Source of the DNA: an uncultured Alphaproteobacteria bacterium
GTDB lineage: Bacteria > Pseudomonadota > Alphaproteobacteria > Methylaequorales > Methylaequoraceae
Reading direction: 5' to 3'
Assembly: GCA_902522465.1 (NCBI GenBank)
Contig: CABYVV010000004.1
Coordinates: 1 to 64,000 of the forward strand
DNA: 64,000 bases
Position numbers and translations under genes: made by a program
Shown: positions 19,792-30,248 of the stretch, piece after piece
Position numbering within the stretch: the first letter of the stretch is position 1
Layout: every line of letters starts with the position of its first letter
The notes under the pieces: model-generated
The model's input: only the letters and a program-made list of their open reading frames with translations
Database searches by the model: none
What the model was told of the DNA's origin: nothing

Positions 19792-20143
19792 GTTTTATTC
19801 CATTTTGTATCTCTATTACAAGTAAATAAAAAAAGTGGTCAGTCATTTTTTTTTTCATAATTCATCCTACTAAAATTAATTTGCTTCTAAGATATTTGGT
19901 ATTTAAAAGAAAGTAACGAAAAATTTTAAACAACCCCTTATATTTATAAAAAAGTATCTTTGTAATCTTCAGACATCAATTAAAACTATTTAAAGATATA
20001 ACCCCACTCCCTTGATTTCTAAGGTAATTAATTTCCCATTCATAGCGATATCCTTAGAGATTTTGAAAAAAAAACATTGACACCAAACATTGACACCATT
20101 TTAGAAAGTCAATGTAGTCAAGGGTTATAGACCCAACGCAACT

Positions 20144-20202
20144 GATTCAAAATCCGTTGAACTTCGGTTCATGTCCGTTAGAGTCGGACTAGGGGTACCA
20201 TC
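20144..20202 (+). repeat. partial second copy of tRNA-Leu 3' half (att-like direct repeat)
   Basis: GATTCAAAATCCGTTGAACTTCGGTTCATGTCCGTTAGAGTCGGACTAGGGGTACCATC, identical to 18651..18709 except C to A in the T-loop. Confidence 0.9.
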
Positions 20203-20234
20203 CAAACTCAATTTGAGTAGGGGCTTAGACTAGT

Positions 20235-20259
20235 TATATTGTTTTGACAACAAACATTT
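20235..20259 (+). repeat. 25-bp direct repeat, copy 2 (TATATTGTTTTGACAACAAACATTT)
   Basis: Exact match to 18743..18767. Confidence 0.9.
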
Positions 20260-20370
20260 TCTAGTGTTATAGACATTGATACTATACTCTTCATATGAGA
20301 ACTCCAAAACCTAGATCCGAAAACAATCTTCAATTAAATCTATAAACAATATTCTGAAAAAATTTTAATT

Positions 20371-21555
20371 CTAGAAAAATAAATAAAATAAAGATACGAA
20401 ATCTTCCTGATTTTCCTGTTGAAATAGTAATTTTTCTTCATTATCTAAAATCTTTTTATTCCAATAATATCTTGTTATCAAAGACATTATGTTAATGAAA
20501 TCGTTTGTGCTCATGCTTCTTTTATGAATTGAACTAAAAATTAGTAATAATTTTGTTATTAATGCTACAAAAAAAATCAAATTAAAGTGTTCTTTAGCAT
20601 CTAAGTCTCTATTTGTTAGAAAAGAAATTCTAGAAAAGATCTCATGAATAAAATATTTTTTAAAGAGGTTGTCATATACGCTTTCAAATTTTTCAACAAT
20701 AAGATTTCTATTTTTAGAGAATTTAAAAATTAAATCTTTTGAATTCATTTCTATAAAACTCAACTGATAAATTTCATTTACAAAATCTGAAAGTTTATTT
20801 TGCATTTTCTTTTTTTTGAAATTTTTCAGTACATTCTTTACAAAAACAATTTGCTGATCATTATTTTCACAAATTTCAAAATTATGTTTAAGGAAAAATA
20901 ACTTTATATAATTAAATACCTCTTTGGTCTGATTTATATTTAAGTGATTGTTCTTGAGCTCTTTGATAATTATGTTTGTAATTGACAAACAGACTTTTAG
21001 AGAAATATTTTTGTTGTTAAAAATTTGATATAACAAATTAAAAACTTTTTCTGAGTTAACTGCATATTGATCGTTTCTAAATTCATTAGGAATCAATTTT
21101 ATATTTTCATTTTTGTACTCCTCATTATCATCATTAACTATTTTTAAATTATCTATGTCAGAAAATACTAATCTTGAAACCTCTGGGCAACTTAATGATA
21201 AAGATTTGAGTTTTTTAGAACCAAAATTAATTTCTGTTCTCGGAAAATTTGAACATACTGGAGATAATAATTCCTTTGAATAATTTTTCTGAACTTGACA
21301 CAAATTTTCTGAATCTAAAAAAACACATCTTCCATTTTTTTTTGTTCTATGAATTACTGCAAATTTATCAAATGTTGGATTTTCATTTTTTGAAATACCC
21401 TTTCCTAAGTTCTTGTCTTTATGTGAAATATATTTTGCGAAAGTTTCAACATCTAAGTCAATTCTCCACCCAATACAACAAGAGTTTGGACATTTAGAGC
21501 CAATACATTCGAACTTATCATAATATGCTGTTTTGACCATAAACTTGGTCAGCAA
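20371..21555 (-). CDS. flagellin lysine-N-methylase (FliB)-like cysteine-cluster protein
   Basis: YYDKFECIGSKCPNSCCIGWRIDLD, GRCVFLDSENLCQVQKNYSKELLSPVCSNFPR. Confidence 0.75.
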   Translation of the reverse strand: MLTKFMVKTAYYDKFECIGSKCPNSCCIGWRIDLDVETFAKYISHKDKNLGKGISKNENPTFDKFAVIHRTKKNGRCVFLDSENLCQVQKNYSKELLSPVCSNFPRTEINFGSKKLKSLSLSCPEVSRLVFSDIDNLKIVNDDNEEYKNENIKLIPNEFRNDQYAVNSEKVFNLLYQIFNNKNISLKVCLSITNIIIKELKNNHLNINQTKEVFNYIKLFFLKHNFEICENNDQQIVFVKNVLKNFKKKKMQNKLSDFVNEIYQLSFIEMNSKDLIFKFSKNRNLIVEKFESVYDNLFKKYFIHEIFSRISFLTNRDLDAKEHFNLIFFVALITKLLLIFSSIHKRSMSTNDFINIMSLITRYYWNKKILDNEEKLLFQQENQEDFVSLFYLFF

Positions 21556-21845
21556 TTATTATACCAATGTATAGAGTTAAAATACAATATTTCATTTTTT
21601 CGAGAAGGTTTAAAAATTTTACATTTTTTAAAATACCATATATAAAATTTACCCATTTTATCGTAATCTGACCTTAAACCTACATAAAGAACATCTCCAG
21701 TTATATTTTTGCACTCTTCTCTTAGAAAAAAATTTGCTTCTTTTCTTGAAATGGATGGTTGTTTTTCTTTTCGAAAAAAATAATAAACCTTTTTAAGAAG
21801 AATCGATTTAGCTAAAAATTTATGAGATAAACTTATAAAATTCAT
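21549..21845 (-). CDS. short protein resembling a truncated SAM-methyltransferase N-terminus
   Basis: GDVLYVGLRSDYDKMGKFYIWYFKKCKIF resembles motif I, then ends. Confidence 0.4.
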   Translation of the reverse strand: MNFISLSHKFLAKSILLKKVYYFFRKEKQPSISRKEANFFLREECKNITGDVLYVGLRSDYDKMGKFYIWYFKKCKIFKPSRKNEILYFNSIHWYNNC

Positions 21846-21937
21846 AGAATAAAAAATATAAATAATAACAAATGCACAACAAGTATAAAATTAATTAATT
21901 TGATTTAATAATAAAAACTTTATTAAATACTAAAAAG

Positions 21938-24445
21938 TTATCCATTTCTTAATAGAGAATAAGCACTAAAGTTTATATAATTTCTATTTGAAAATAATAA
22001 TGTCACCACTAGGATTAATAAAAATAGGCTTGAGATAATTAAAGGAACTGTGAAAGAAAAATACCAACTAATACTAAAATAATTTATTATAAAAAAGTAC
22101 GCGAATGCTACAGAAAATGCTAAAGAAGTTATTAAAATAGGTATAGATAATATTAAAGATTCAAAAATTATTAACCTAATAATATTTGATTTCTCAAGCC
22201 CTAGAATACTTAAAACTAAATTTTGATATACTTTTAAATTTCCTACTACGCTTATAGCATTGGATATAACAATTAGTCCGATTAATATAACAACACCGGA
22301 AATCAGAATGCTAACAACAAATAATTTGTTTAAAAAGTTTTTTGTTTTTTTTATATACTCAGATACTTTGATATAGGTCATTGTCGGTAATTGATTTATT
22401 AAGTTACTTAAATTTACTAATTCATCGTCTTTAAATTTTACAGTAGACAAAAATTCGTGAGGAATTTTTGAAGCATATTGGGGATTGAATAATATTGCAA
22501 AATTAATGTTTAAATCTTTATAATCAACTTTTCTAAAGTTTGTAATAGTCCCTGTGACAGAATTACCATAGATATTAAATGTCATCGAATCACCAATTCT
22601 TAGGTTCAGATCACTGGCAACTTTAAAATCTAAAGAAATTTTCAGATCGCTTTCTTTGTCTGAATCCCACCACTTACCCTTTGTAATTGGATTATTAATT
22701 GGCGGATCCTTTACCCATGATATTCTTCTCTCGCCATTTATAAACCAAAAACTTTTATTATTTTCATCTATAATTTCTTTCGGTTTTTTATTATTTATTG
22801 CCTCTATTCTTGCGGATATCATTGGTACAATAATTTTCGTTGCATCAAAATCAATCTCTCTAATCTGCTCTGAAAATAAACTCAAATCATTTTGTTGAAT
22901 TCCTAAAAAGAAATAATGTGGAGCATTTTTCGGTATCGAAGTATTTAATTCTTTATTTATATTAGAAGATAGAATCCCAAGAAAAAATAGCACATTTATT
23001 CCTAATCCCATCGTCATAATTATTATGGAATTCAGACCTTGATGTGCTTTTAAATTTTTAATTCCCATTTTTATCGATATATTTTGAATACTTTTAATTC
23101 TATTTAAAAATAAAATATAGACCTTGGATAAAAAGAAGTAGAAAAAACTAATAATTATGAAAAATAAGAAAAATATAGCTGTTTGTAGTGGTTTAACATT
23201 TAAAATACAAAAAGAAAAAATAAATATGGTTAAAAAAACTCCAATTTCAAAAAATGATTTTCTACTGTAAACCAAATTCAGGTTTGATTTACTATTCCTA
23301 AATAAATCTGCTACTTTAATTTGGTCAATACTATTTAAAACTGGTTTAGCGAATATAAAGAATATTAAAATACTAAAAAATAAAATTGTTAAGAACTCAT
23401 AGATTTTAAATTTGACCTTTAATTGAATATTTAGAAAATTTAAAAGACTATGATCTAAAATAGAAATTGTAAGTAAACTAAATATGTAAGCAAAAAAAGA
23501 ACAAAGAATAAGTATAATTAGTATTTGTAGGTAGTATAGCAATTTAATATTCTCAGAACTTAGTCCTAGTGACTTGTAAATCGCGATCTTAAATTGATTG
23601 TCACTTAAAAATGAAAATAATGAATTTTTTAATCCTACGCCAGACATAAGAATTGCTGATGCTGAGATTATAGATAAAAAATAAATAAAGTTTTCAATAG
23701 CTTTTTTCAAATTTTGACTTACATCATCTGGATATTTGATTTCTATATTTTTATTTTTACTTAAGTTATTTAATTGTTCTTGATTATTTTTCTTTTTCAA
23801 AAGTTTATACTTAAAAATAAAAAAACTTCCTAAGTTGTTAATTTTCATATCTTCAAAGCTAGATTCATTTATTAATGCTTGATCACCAAAAAGAAAAAAA
23901 CCTCCAATATCTGGGAGACTTTCTATAACTCCAATAACTTCAAGTGAAGTGTTTTGTATTGTTATTTTTTCACCAAGTCTTAAATCAAGATTATTTTGGG
24001 TGGTTTTGTCAATCAGAATTGTGTTTGGTTTGCTTTTAAGTAATTTTAGTGAATCAACAGGCTCAACAATTACATTTCCAATAAGCGGATAGAAGTTATC
24101 AATTACTTTAATTCTTGTTGTTTTGCTTTCCTCATGGTTAGTTCTTATGATAGAAGTAAATTCGATAATCTTAGTCATAAAAAAACTTTCTTGTAATTCA
24201 TCCAATAATTTGATGTCTAAGGCTTCATTTTTTGTAGATAATTCCACATCACCTCCAAGAAGAACTCTTGAATTATTGTTTATTTGACTTTCTATACTAT
24301 TTTTAAGAATTGTGACTGACGAAAAGATTAATAAGCTTATAAAAATTGCAAAGAATACTTTTGTAATCTTTGATTTATTTTTATTAAGCTCTTTTATAAA
24401 AAAATAAATATATTTAGAAAAAATCATGTTCAAATTTTTATGCAA
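21938..24445 (-). CDS. ABC transporter permease, FtsX/YbbP family
   Basis: 835 aa, multiple TM segments, MacB/FtsX-like periplasmic domains; pairs with the adjacent ATPase. Confidence 0.88.
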   Translation of the reverse strand: MHKNLNMIFSKYIYFFIKELNKNKSKITKVFFAIFISLLIFSSVTILKNSIESQINNNSRVLLGGDVELSTKNEALDIKLLDELQESFFMTKIIEFTSIIRTNHEESKTTRIKVIDNFYPLIGNVIVEPVDSLKLLKSKPNTILIDKTTQNNLDLRLGEKITIQNTSLEVIGVIESLPDIGGFFLFGDQALINESSFEDMKINNLGSFFIFKYKLLKKKNNQEQLNNLSKNKNIEIKYPDDVSQNLKKAIENFIYFLSIISASAILMSGVGLKNSLFSFLSDNQFKIAIYKSLGLSSENIKLLYYLQILIILILCSFFAYIFSLLTISILDHSLLNFLNIQLKVKFKIYEFLTILFFSILIFFIFAKPVLNSIDQIKVADLFRNSKSNLNLVYSRKSFFEIGVFLTIFIFSFCILNVKPLQTAIFFLFFIIISFFYFFLSKVYILFLNRIKSIQNISIKMGIKNLKAHQGLNSIIIMTMGLGINVLFFLGILSSNINKELNTSIPKNAPHYFFLGIQQNDLSLFSEQIREIDFDATKIIVPMISARIEAINNKKPKEIIDENNKSFWFINGERRISWVKDPPINNPITKGKWWDSDKESDLKISLDFKVASDLNLRIGDSMTFNIYGNSVTGTITNFRKVDYKDLNINFAILFNPQYASKIPHEFLSTVKFKDDELVNLSNLINQLPTMTYIKVSEYIKKTKNFLNKLFVVSILISGVVILIGLIVISNAISVVGNLKVYQNLVLSILGLEKSNIIRLIIFESLILSIPILITSLAFSVAFAYFFIINYFSISWYFSFTVPLIISSLFLLILVVTLLFSNRNYINFSAYSLLRNG

Positions 24446-25098
24446 CCATCAAGTAACTTTATTACTTTGTCACACTTTTTTGCTAAATTCATATTGTGAG
24501 TTACTAAAATCAAACTAATTTTTTTTTTGCAAGAATAATCTAAAAGTATATTAGATACGAGTTCTGTATTTTTTTTATCTAAATTTCCAGTGGGTTCGTC
24601 CGCTAAAATAATTTCAGGGTTAAATGAAATTGCTCTGGCAATTGCCACTCTTTGCTGTTCCCCACCAGATAGTTCAGAAGGAAAATTGTTTTTTCTATTA
24701 CCAAGTCCTATCTCCTCAAGGAGTAAACTAGCTTTTATCTCTTCATCATTGATTTTGTTCAATTGCATTGGAAACATAACATTTTCAAGTGCAGTATAGT
24801 TTGGTATCAGATAAAATTGTTGAAAAATTAATCCAATTTTCTTTTTTCTTATTTGTGTTTTCTTTTTCTCAGAAATTTTAGAAAAATTTTCATTATCAAA
24901 GAATATTGAACCTGAGGTTGGTTTTTCTAAGCCAGACATTAGCATCAAAAGACTTGTTTTTCCAGAACCACTCTCACCAATTATGGCTACTCTTTCATTT
25001 TTATTTATTTTGAAATTTATATTTTTTAAAACCTTGATTTCGTTTCCATTTAAGTGATAGTTAAGATTGATGTTTGCTAATTTATATAAATTTTTCAT
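24430..25098 (-). CDS. ABC transporter ATP-binding protein (YbbA/LolD-like)
   Basis: Walker A GESGSGKTSLL, signature LSGGEQQRVAIARA, Walker B ILADEPTGNLD. Confidence 0.95.
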   Translation of the reverse strand: MKNLYKLANINLNYHLNGNEIKVLKNINFKINKNERVAIIGESGSGKTSLLMLMSGLEKPTSGSIFFDNENFSKISEKKKTQIRKKKIGLIFQQFYLIPNYTALENVMFPMQLNKINDEEIKASLLLEEIGLGNRKNNFPSELSGGEQQRVAIARAISFNPEIILADEPTGNLDKKNTELVSNILLDYSCKKKISLILVTHNMNLAKKCDKVIKLLDGCIKI

Positions 25099-25711
25099 TA
25101 TAAAGAGTCTCTTTGTATTAATTATTGGGGTAAACCTTATACCAACAAAAGTTTATTGTAACCAAAAAATTACATTGTTTGGTGACAGTTTAATGTCTGG
25201 GTATGGCCTAGATGAAGAATTTCATTTATCTACTATTTTAGAAAATAATCTTAAGCTGAAAGGGTTTGATGTGACTGTAATAAATGCAAGTGTATCAGGA
25301 GATACAACTTCTGGAGGACTTAATAGATTGAAATGGCTACTTGAGAAAATAGATTCAGATATTGTCATTGTATGTCTTGGTGCTAATGATATGTTACGAG
25401 GAATTAAACCAAATCTTATAAAACAAAATTTAAATAAAATTATGGAAATTTTAAAGGAACAAAATGTAACTGTTCTTTTAGCTGGAATGCTTGCTCAGGA
25501 AACATTCGGAGAAGAATATAAAAAAAAATTTGATAAAATATATCCAGAACTTGCAAAAAAGTTTAACGTCGCTTTTTTACCTTTCCTTTTAGATGGAGTT
25601 GCACTTAACCCTGAATTAAATTTAAAAGATGGAAAACATCCTAATCATGAAGGGATAAAACTGATTAGTAAAAACTTAGAAAAGAAATTAATTGATCTCT
25701 TTAGGGATTAA
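25067..25711 (+). CDS. tesA: arylesterase/TesA-like SGNH hydrolase
   Basis: ITLFGDSLMSGYGLDEE (GDSL), VIVCLGANDMLRG, DGKHPNHEG; divergent from ybbA/ybbP homologs as in many proteobacteria. Confidence 0.9.
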   Translation: MMFANLYKFFIIKSLFVLIIGVNLIPTKVYCNQKITLFGDSLMSGYGLDEEFHLSTILENNLKLKGFDVTVINASVSGDTTSGGLNRLKWLLEKIDSDIVIVCLGANDMLRGIKPNLIKQNLNKIMEILKEQNVTVLLAGMLAQETFGEEYKKKFDKIYPELAKKFNVAFLPFLLDGVALNPELNLKDGKHPNHEGIKLISKNLEKKLIDLFRD

Positions 25712-25848
25712 TCTATTTAAAAATGTTTGTTATAATATAAACCTATTAGCCCATTGAACTTTTACTCAATTATCTTAAATTTTATCTTTAAGCATTTAGA
25801 TAATTATTTTATGAATTATCTAGTCTTAAATTAGAATTATTATTTTAA

Positions 25849-26829
25849 ATGAAAAAAAGTGTTGCCATAATAGGAGCTGGTTTATCAGGAATCACTGTAG
25901 CCTCAAAAATTAGAGACAAGTTCGAAGTACAGGTCTTCGAAAAATCTAGAGGTGTTAGTGGAAGAATGTCAACTAGGAAAGATCCTCCTTTTGTTTTTGA
26001 TCATGGAGCACAATTTTTCAAAATTAAGTCTAAATGTTTTAAATATTTTCTTTCTGAACTATTTACTAAAAAAATTATTCAACCTTGGGAATTCAAATTA
26101 GCTTATTACGAGAAATATTCTTTAAAGAAAATAAAAGTAATAAAAAATTCAGATGAATTTTATGTTGGAGTTCCAAATATGGATGAAATTGTAAAATATA
26201 TATCTAAAGATTGTAATGTTATTTTAAATACAAAAATTGAAAGAATAATTAAAGAAAAAAATAAATGGTATCTATATGATCGAAACAGGAAATCTTTTGG
26301 TGAATACGATTGGGTTATATTGACTCTTCCAGCAAAGCAATCCTTAGAACTATTAGATAAAAAAATTTCTTTTTATCCATTAATAGAAAAAATTGAAATG
26401 ATGGGCTGTTTTTCCCTGATGGTTGGTATGAATGAAGCCATTCATTTAGACTTCGACGCTGCATTAATCGAACACAATGATGTTGCATGGTTAGCTTTAA
26501 ATGATTCAAAACCCTGTAGAATAAAAAAAAACTGTTTACTAATAAACTCTTCATACGATTATGCCGCTAAAAAAATCGACTCTCCGAAAGAAACAGTTCT
26601 AAAACATCTTCTAAATCAAGCAAATACTCTTATAAACTTTAAGTTATCAAATCTAAATATGACAAAAATTCATCAATGGAGATATGTTGAAGCAAAAAAG
26701 TCTCCCACTGAAAATTATTTTATTGATCGCACTAAAAATATCGCAGTTTGTGGTGATTGGTTTGTTAACAGTCGAGTCGAGGGTGCATTTCTAAGTGCAA
26801 ACGAACTCTCAAAAGATATGATGAATTAG
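25849..26829 (+). CDS. FAD-dependent amine oxidase/renalase-like protein
   Basis: SVAIIGAGLSGITVASKIRDKFEVQVFEKSRGVSGRMSTRK; C-terminal AVCGDWFVNSRVEGAFLSANELSK. Confidence 0.88.
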   Translation: MKKSVAIIGAGLSGITVASKIRDKFEVQVFEKSRGVSGRMSTRKDPPFVFDHGAQFFKIKSKCFKYFLSELFTKKIIQPWEFKLAYYEKYSLKKIKVIKNSDEFYVGVPNMDEIVKYISKDCNVILNTKIERIIKEKNKWYLYDRNRKSFGEYDWVILTLPAKQSLELLDKKISFYPLIEKIEMMGCFSLMVGMNEAIHLDFDAALIEHNDVAWLALNDSKPCRIKKNCLLINSSYDYAAKKIDSPKETVLKHLLNQANTLINFKLSNLNMTKIHQWRYVEAKKSPTENYFIDRTKNIAVCGDWFVNSRVEGAFLSANELSKDMMN

Positions 26830-26832
26830 AAA

Positions 26833-27342
26833 CTATAAATCTTTTGGTTTAACAAAGAAATTAATAATGGCTTTTGATTTTTCAATTTCATGCCACTCGT
26901 CACACTTAAAACTCACATCGAATAATGCTGATGTTGCATATTCTTCAATAGCACGTAAATAATGCTGATTATCATATCCACTAAAAAAGTTTTCAATTGA
27001 GCAAGATAAAAGGGGTTCATGCGAAACTATTAAGACTTTCTTTTTTTTCGCATTTAACATTACAGTGTCAAATATATCAATTCCTGAGGAGTGATAGAGA
27101 TTATCTAAATAATAAATTGAAGGATCGTTAGAAATGTTTTTAATTAATATTTTTAAAGTTTCTTTTGTTCTTCTTGATGGAGAGCAAAATATTTCATCAA
27201 ATGTCATTTCTTTTTCTCTTAAGAAATTTGAAATTTTTTCAGTCTTTCTTATACCCGTTACTGAAATTGATCTAGACATATCATCCCCATCAAAATTTTC
27301 CCAATCTGACTTAGCATGTCTTATTAATGAAAGATTCAGCAT
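26833..27342 (-). CDS. SixA-type histidine phosphatase
   Basis: LSLIRHAKSDWEN (RHxK), VLIVSHEPLLS. Confidence 0.88.
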   Translation of the reverse strand: MLNLSLIRHAKSDWENFDGDDMSRSISVTGIRKTEKISNFLREKEMTFDEIFCSPSRRTKETLKILIKNISNDPSIYYLDNLYHSSGIDIFDTVMLNAKKKKVLIVSHEPLLSCSIENFFSGYDNQHYLRAIEEYATSALFDVSFKCDEWHEIEKSKAIINFFVKPKDL

Positions 27343-27352
27343 TAAAATTATG

Positions 27353-28048
27353 CTATTTGAAAATAAATTTTAAGATCACAAATAAAGCTCTAAGACCATC
27401 TTTAAATCTAATTTTTTTTCCTTCTTCAAATTTTCTGCCTGAATAACTTATTCCAACTTCATAAACATTTAAATTTAATTTTGAAATCTTCATTGTTATT
27501 TCACTCTCGATTCCAAAACCTTTCTCAGTTAACTTTAAACTTTTAAAAATTTCCTTTTTAATTAGTTTGTAGCAAGTTTGAGTATCCGAGAAATTCATAT
27601 TAGTAAAAATATTTATCAAAAAAGTTAAAAACTTATTAGCTATATAATTCCAGAAGTAAAGGACCCTTCTTTTTGAGCTGTTAAAAAATCTTGAACCATA
27701 AACAACCTCTGATTCATTCTCGAAAATTGGTATAATCATTTTTTTTATATCGTTGGGATTATATTCTAAATCTGCATCCTGAATTATAATATAATTTCCT
27801 TTGGTGTAGTCTAAGCCTTTAATTATAGCAGAACCTTTGCCAGAATTCTTTTGTTTGAAAACGGTTTTAATTGAATTATCTTTTATTTTCCTGAGAAATT
27901 CAGTGGTTCCATCAGATGATCCGTCGTCTACTATTATTATTTCGTAACTAAAGGGGAATTTACATTTTTTTATTTGCTTAAGAATCTCCTCAATTGTTTG
28001 AATTTCATTGAAGCACGGTATAATTATAGACAAGAAAAAGTTTTTCAT
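27353..28048 (-). CDS. glycosyltransferase family 2 (polyprenyl-phosphate sugar transferase-like)
   Basis: LSIIIPCFNEIQTIEEILKQI, IIVDDGSSDGTTEFL, IIQDADLEYNPNDI. Confidence 0.92.
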   Translation of the reverse strand: MKNFFLSIIIPCFNEIQTIEEILKQIKKCKFPFSYEIIIVDDGSSDGTTEFLRKIKDNSIKTVFKQKNSGKGSAIIKGLDYTKGNYIIIQDADLEYNPNDIKKMIIPIFENESEVVYGSRFFNSSKRRVLYFWNYIANKFLTFLINIFTNMNFSDTQTCYKLIKKEIFKSLKLTEKGFGIESEITMKISKLNLNVYEVGISYSGRKFEEGKKIRFKDGLRALFVILKFIFK

Positions 28049-28129
28049 ATTTATATTTTGTTTTAATCATATAGTAAAATATAAAAAATCTAATGAGAAC
28101 TTTTAAAAAAATATTATAAACTTTCTTCA

Positions 28130-28534
28130 ATGATAAAAAAAAAAAATTTTAAAATTTTTATAATCTTCTTTATAATTATGAATTTCTTTAATTTATATTC
28201 CAAAGATCTTAGTTCAAAATTAAATATTTGCGCTGACGAAGTTGGTCCTATCTTAGAGTTTACAATTCCAGAGTTTAATGAGAAACCTAAAACAAAATTT
28301 CATTTTAAAATCTATAAACAAGAGGACAGAAATTCTGTTATCTCCATGAACGGAATTATTGAAAAGAAATCAAGCCCTATTGATGACACATATTTTTATT
28401 ATCAAGCAAAATCTATTTTAGAAAGTGAAAAAACCTCTATGATTAATTTTGAGTTCTATCCTCCTTCACATCTATTAATTCAAAGAGGAAACTCTCCTTT
28501 TAATGATCTTGTTTGTTGGAGAGATAATAATTAA
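28130..28534 (+). CDS. secreted hypothetical protein
   Basis: 134 aa with hydrophobic N-terminal segment; no family recognised. Confidence 0.55.
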   Translation: MIKKKNFKIFIIFFIIMNFFNLYSKDLSSKLNICADEVGPILEFTIPEFNEKPKTKFHFKIYKQEDRNSVISMNGIIEKKSSPIDDTYFYYQAKSILESEKTSMINFEFYPPSHLLIQRGNSPFNDLVCWRDNN

Positions 28535-28547
28535 ACTAATAATAATC

Positions 28548-30248
28548 TTAGATTAGTTGAAGAGGATCTTTAAAATCTAAAATTTGAAAAAGTATAAACA
28601 CAATTAGGCCTGCAAAAATTAAGTAATATAAAGTAGGTATTACTGTTATGCGCAATGTATCCCCCTCTCTACCTAAAAGTCCAACTGTTGCTGAAGCAGC
28701 AACAACATTGTGAATTGCAATCATATTACCAGCCGCGGCACCAACACTTTGAGCAGCAACCATTAAAGCGCCCGATAAATTAAGTAAATTAGCTGTTTCA
28801 AATTGAAATTGACTCAACATCAAATTACTCACGGTATTTGATCCAGCTAAGAAAGCCCCTATTGCCCCGATTGTTGGAGCAATTATAGGATACATATTTC
28901 CCATAATACTTGACATGCTTTCAGCCATAGCAATAGGCATACTTACAGTTTCATTTACATTAATTCCAGAATTAATCATTATTCTAACAAGTGGCACAGT
29001 AAAAATTAAAACAAAAGTTGCTCCAAACAGTGTTTGTAGAGATTCAAAAAGTGCTCCTTTTATTTGATTCAAATTCATTTTGTGTAAAAAAAAAGTTATT
29101 ATACAAACTGCAAGCAATATCCCCCCAGGTAAATATAAAAGTTCCAAACTAGCACCGATATTTTTTTCATAAAGAATATCTTTAAATTGGAATGTAAAAG
29201 AACGAAGAAAAGATTTTAATGGTTCAAATGTTCTAGAAAAGACTAATAACAAAGCTAGTAAAATGTAGGGTAACCACGCCATGAAGTTGTTAATTTTTCT
29301 ATTAACTTCATTTTTCAAAGAAATCTTTACATTTCCAATCCAAGACTCTGGCCACATTGAAGAAGGTCTAAAATCCCATGAATCATTTGGTATTAGAAAT
29401 TTATTCTTTGTGGCGATTGTAACCAAAGTTAAACCAAATAATCCCCCAATAATTGATGGAAATTCTGGGCCCAAGAAAATACCCGTTAAAGCATATGGTA
29501 TTGTAAAACTTAAGGCTGCAAATATTGCAAATGGAAAAATAGAAAGTCCTTCCGTCCAAGATTTATTTTCACCAAAAAATCTTGTCATTATCATCACTAA
29601 CATCAAGGGCATGAATGTTCCGCATAAAGCGTGAATTATAGCCACCTCTGAGACAATTATGTTGAAAAAGGAATCCCATTCAAAATTATTCCGCTGAAGT
29701 CTTTCTGTAAGTGCAATCTTATCCAATCCTCCCTGAACACCAACAACAAGTGGAGTTCCAACTGCTCCGAATGATACTGGTGTTGACTGTATCATCATTC
29801 CAAAAACTACAGCTGCGAGAGCAGGAAAACCAACAGCCACCATTAGAGGGGCTGCAACTGCAGCGGGTGTACCAAATCCAGATGCACCTTCAATGAAACA
29901 CCCAAATAACCATGCTATTAAAATTACTTGTACACGTCTATCAGAACTTATTTCTGAAAAGCCTTTCCTGATAGTATGAATTGCTCCAGAATATTTAAGT
30001 GTATTTAAAAGTGTAATAGCTCCAAAAATAATCCAAAGAATACTTCCACAAATTATCAGACCTTGAAAAGCAGAGGCTAGAATTCTTCTACTTGTCATAC
30101 CCCACAAAAAATAAGCTATAAAGCAAGTAAACATAAAAACTGCTGGCATCGCAATTCTGGCTGGAATTCGAAAACCAACTAATAGGATTCCTGCTAAAAA
30201 TATTGGAGAAAAAGCAATTAAGCCAAGAAAATTTTCATTAATAATCAT
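28548..30248 (-). CDS. lldP: L-lactate permease family transporter
   Basis: [76 protein letters not shown]. Confidence 0.93.
   Translation of the reverse strand: MIINENFLGLIAFSPIFLAGILLVGFRIPARIAMPAVFMFTCFIAYFLWGMTSRRILASAFQGLIICGSILWIIFGAITLLNTLKYSGAIHTIRKGFSEISSDRRVQVILIAWLFGCFIEGASGFGTPAAVAAPLMVAVGFPALAAVVFGMMIQSTPVSFGAVGTPLVVGVQGGLDKIALTERLQRNNFEWDSFFNIIVSEVAIIHALCGTFMPLMLVMIMTRFFGENKSWTEGLSIFPFAIFAALSFTIPYALTGIFLGPEFPSIIGGLFGLTLVTIATKNKFLIPNDSWDFRPSSMWPESWIGNVKISLKNEVNRKINNFMAWLPYILLALLLVFSRTFEPLKSFLRSFTFQFKDILYEKNIGASLELLYLPGGILLAVCIITFFLHKMNLNQIKGALFESLQTLFGATFVLIFTVPLVRIMINSGINVNETVSMPIAMAESMSSIMGNMYPIIAPTIGAIGAFLAGSNTVSNLMLSQFQFETANLLNLSGALMVAAQSVGAAAGNMIAIHNVVAASATVGLLGREGDTLRITVIPTLYYLIFAGLIVFILFQILDFKDPLQLI

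Noticed and set aside
20144-20202. Second functional tRNA-Leu
   Set aside because: Only the anticodon-to-3' half matches; no acceptor 5' strand or D-arm can be folded upstream, so it is reported as a repeat.
28534-28558. AACTAAT...ATTAGTT inverted repeat between convergent genes as a bidirectional terminator
   Set aside because: Only a 7-bp AT-rich stem with an 11-nt loop and no T tract; likely chance in AT-rich DNA.
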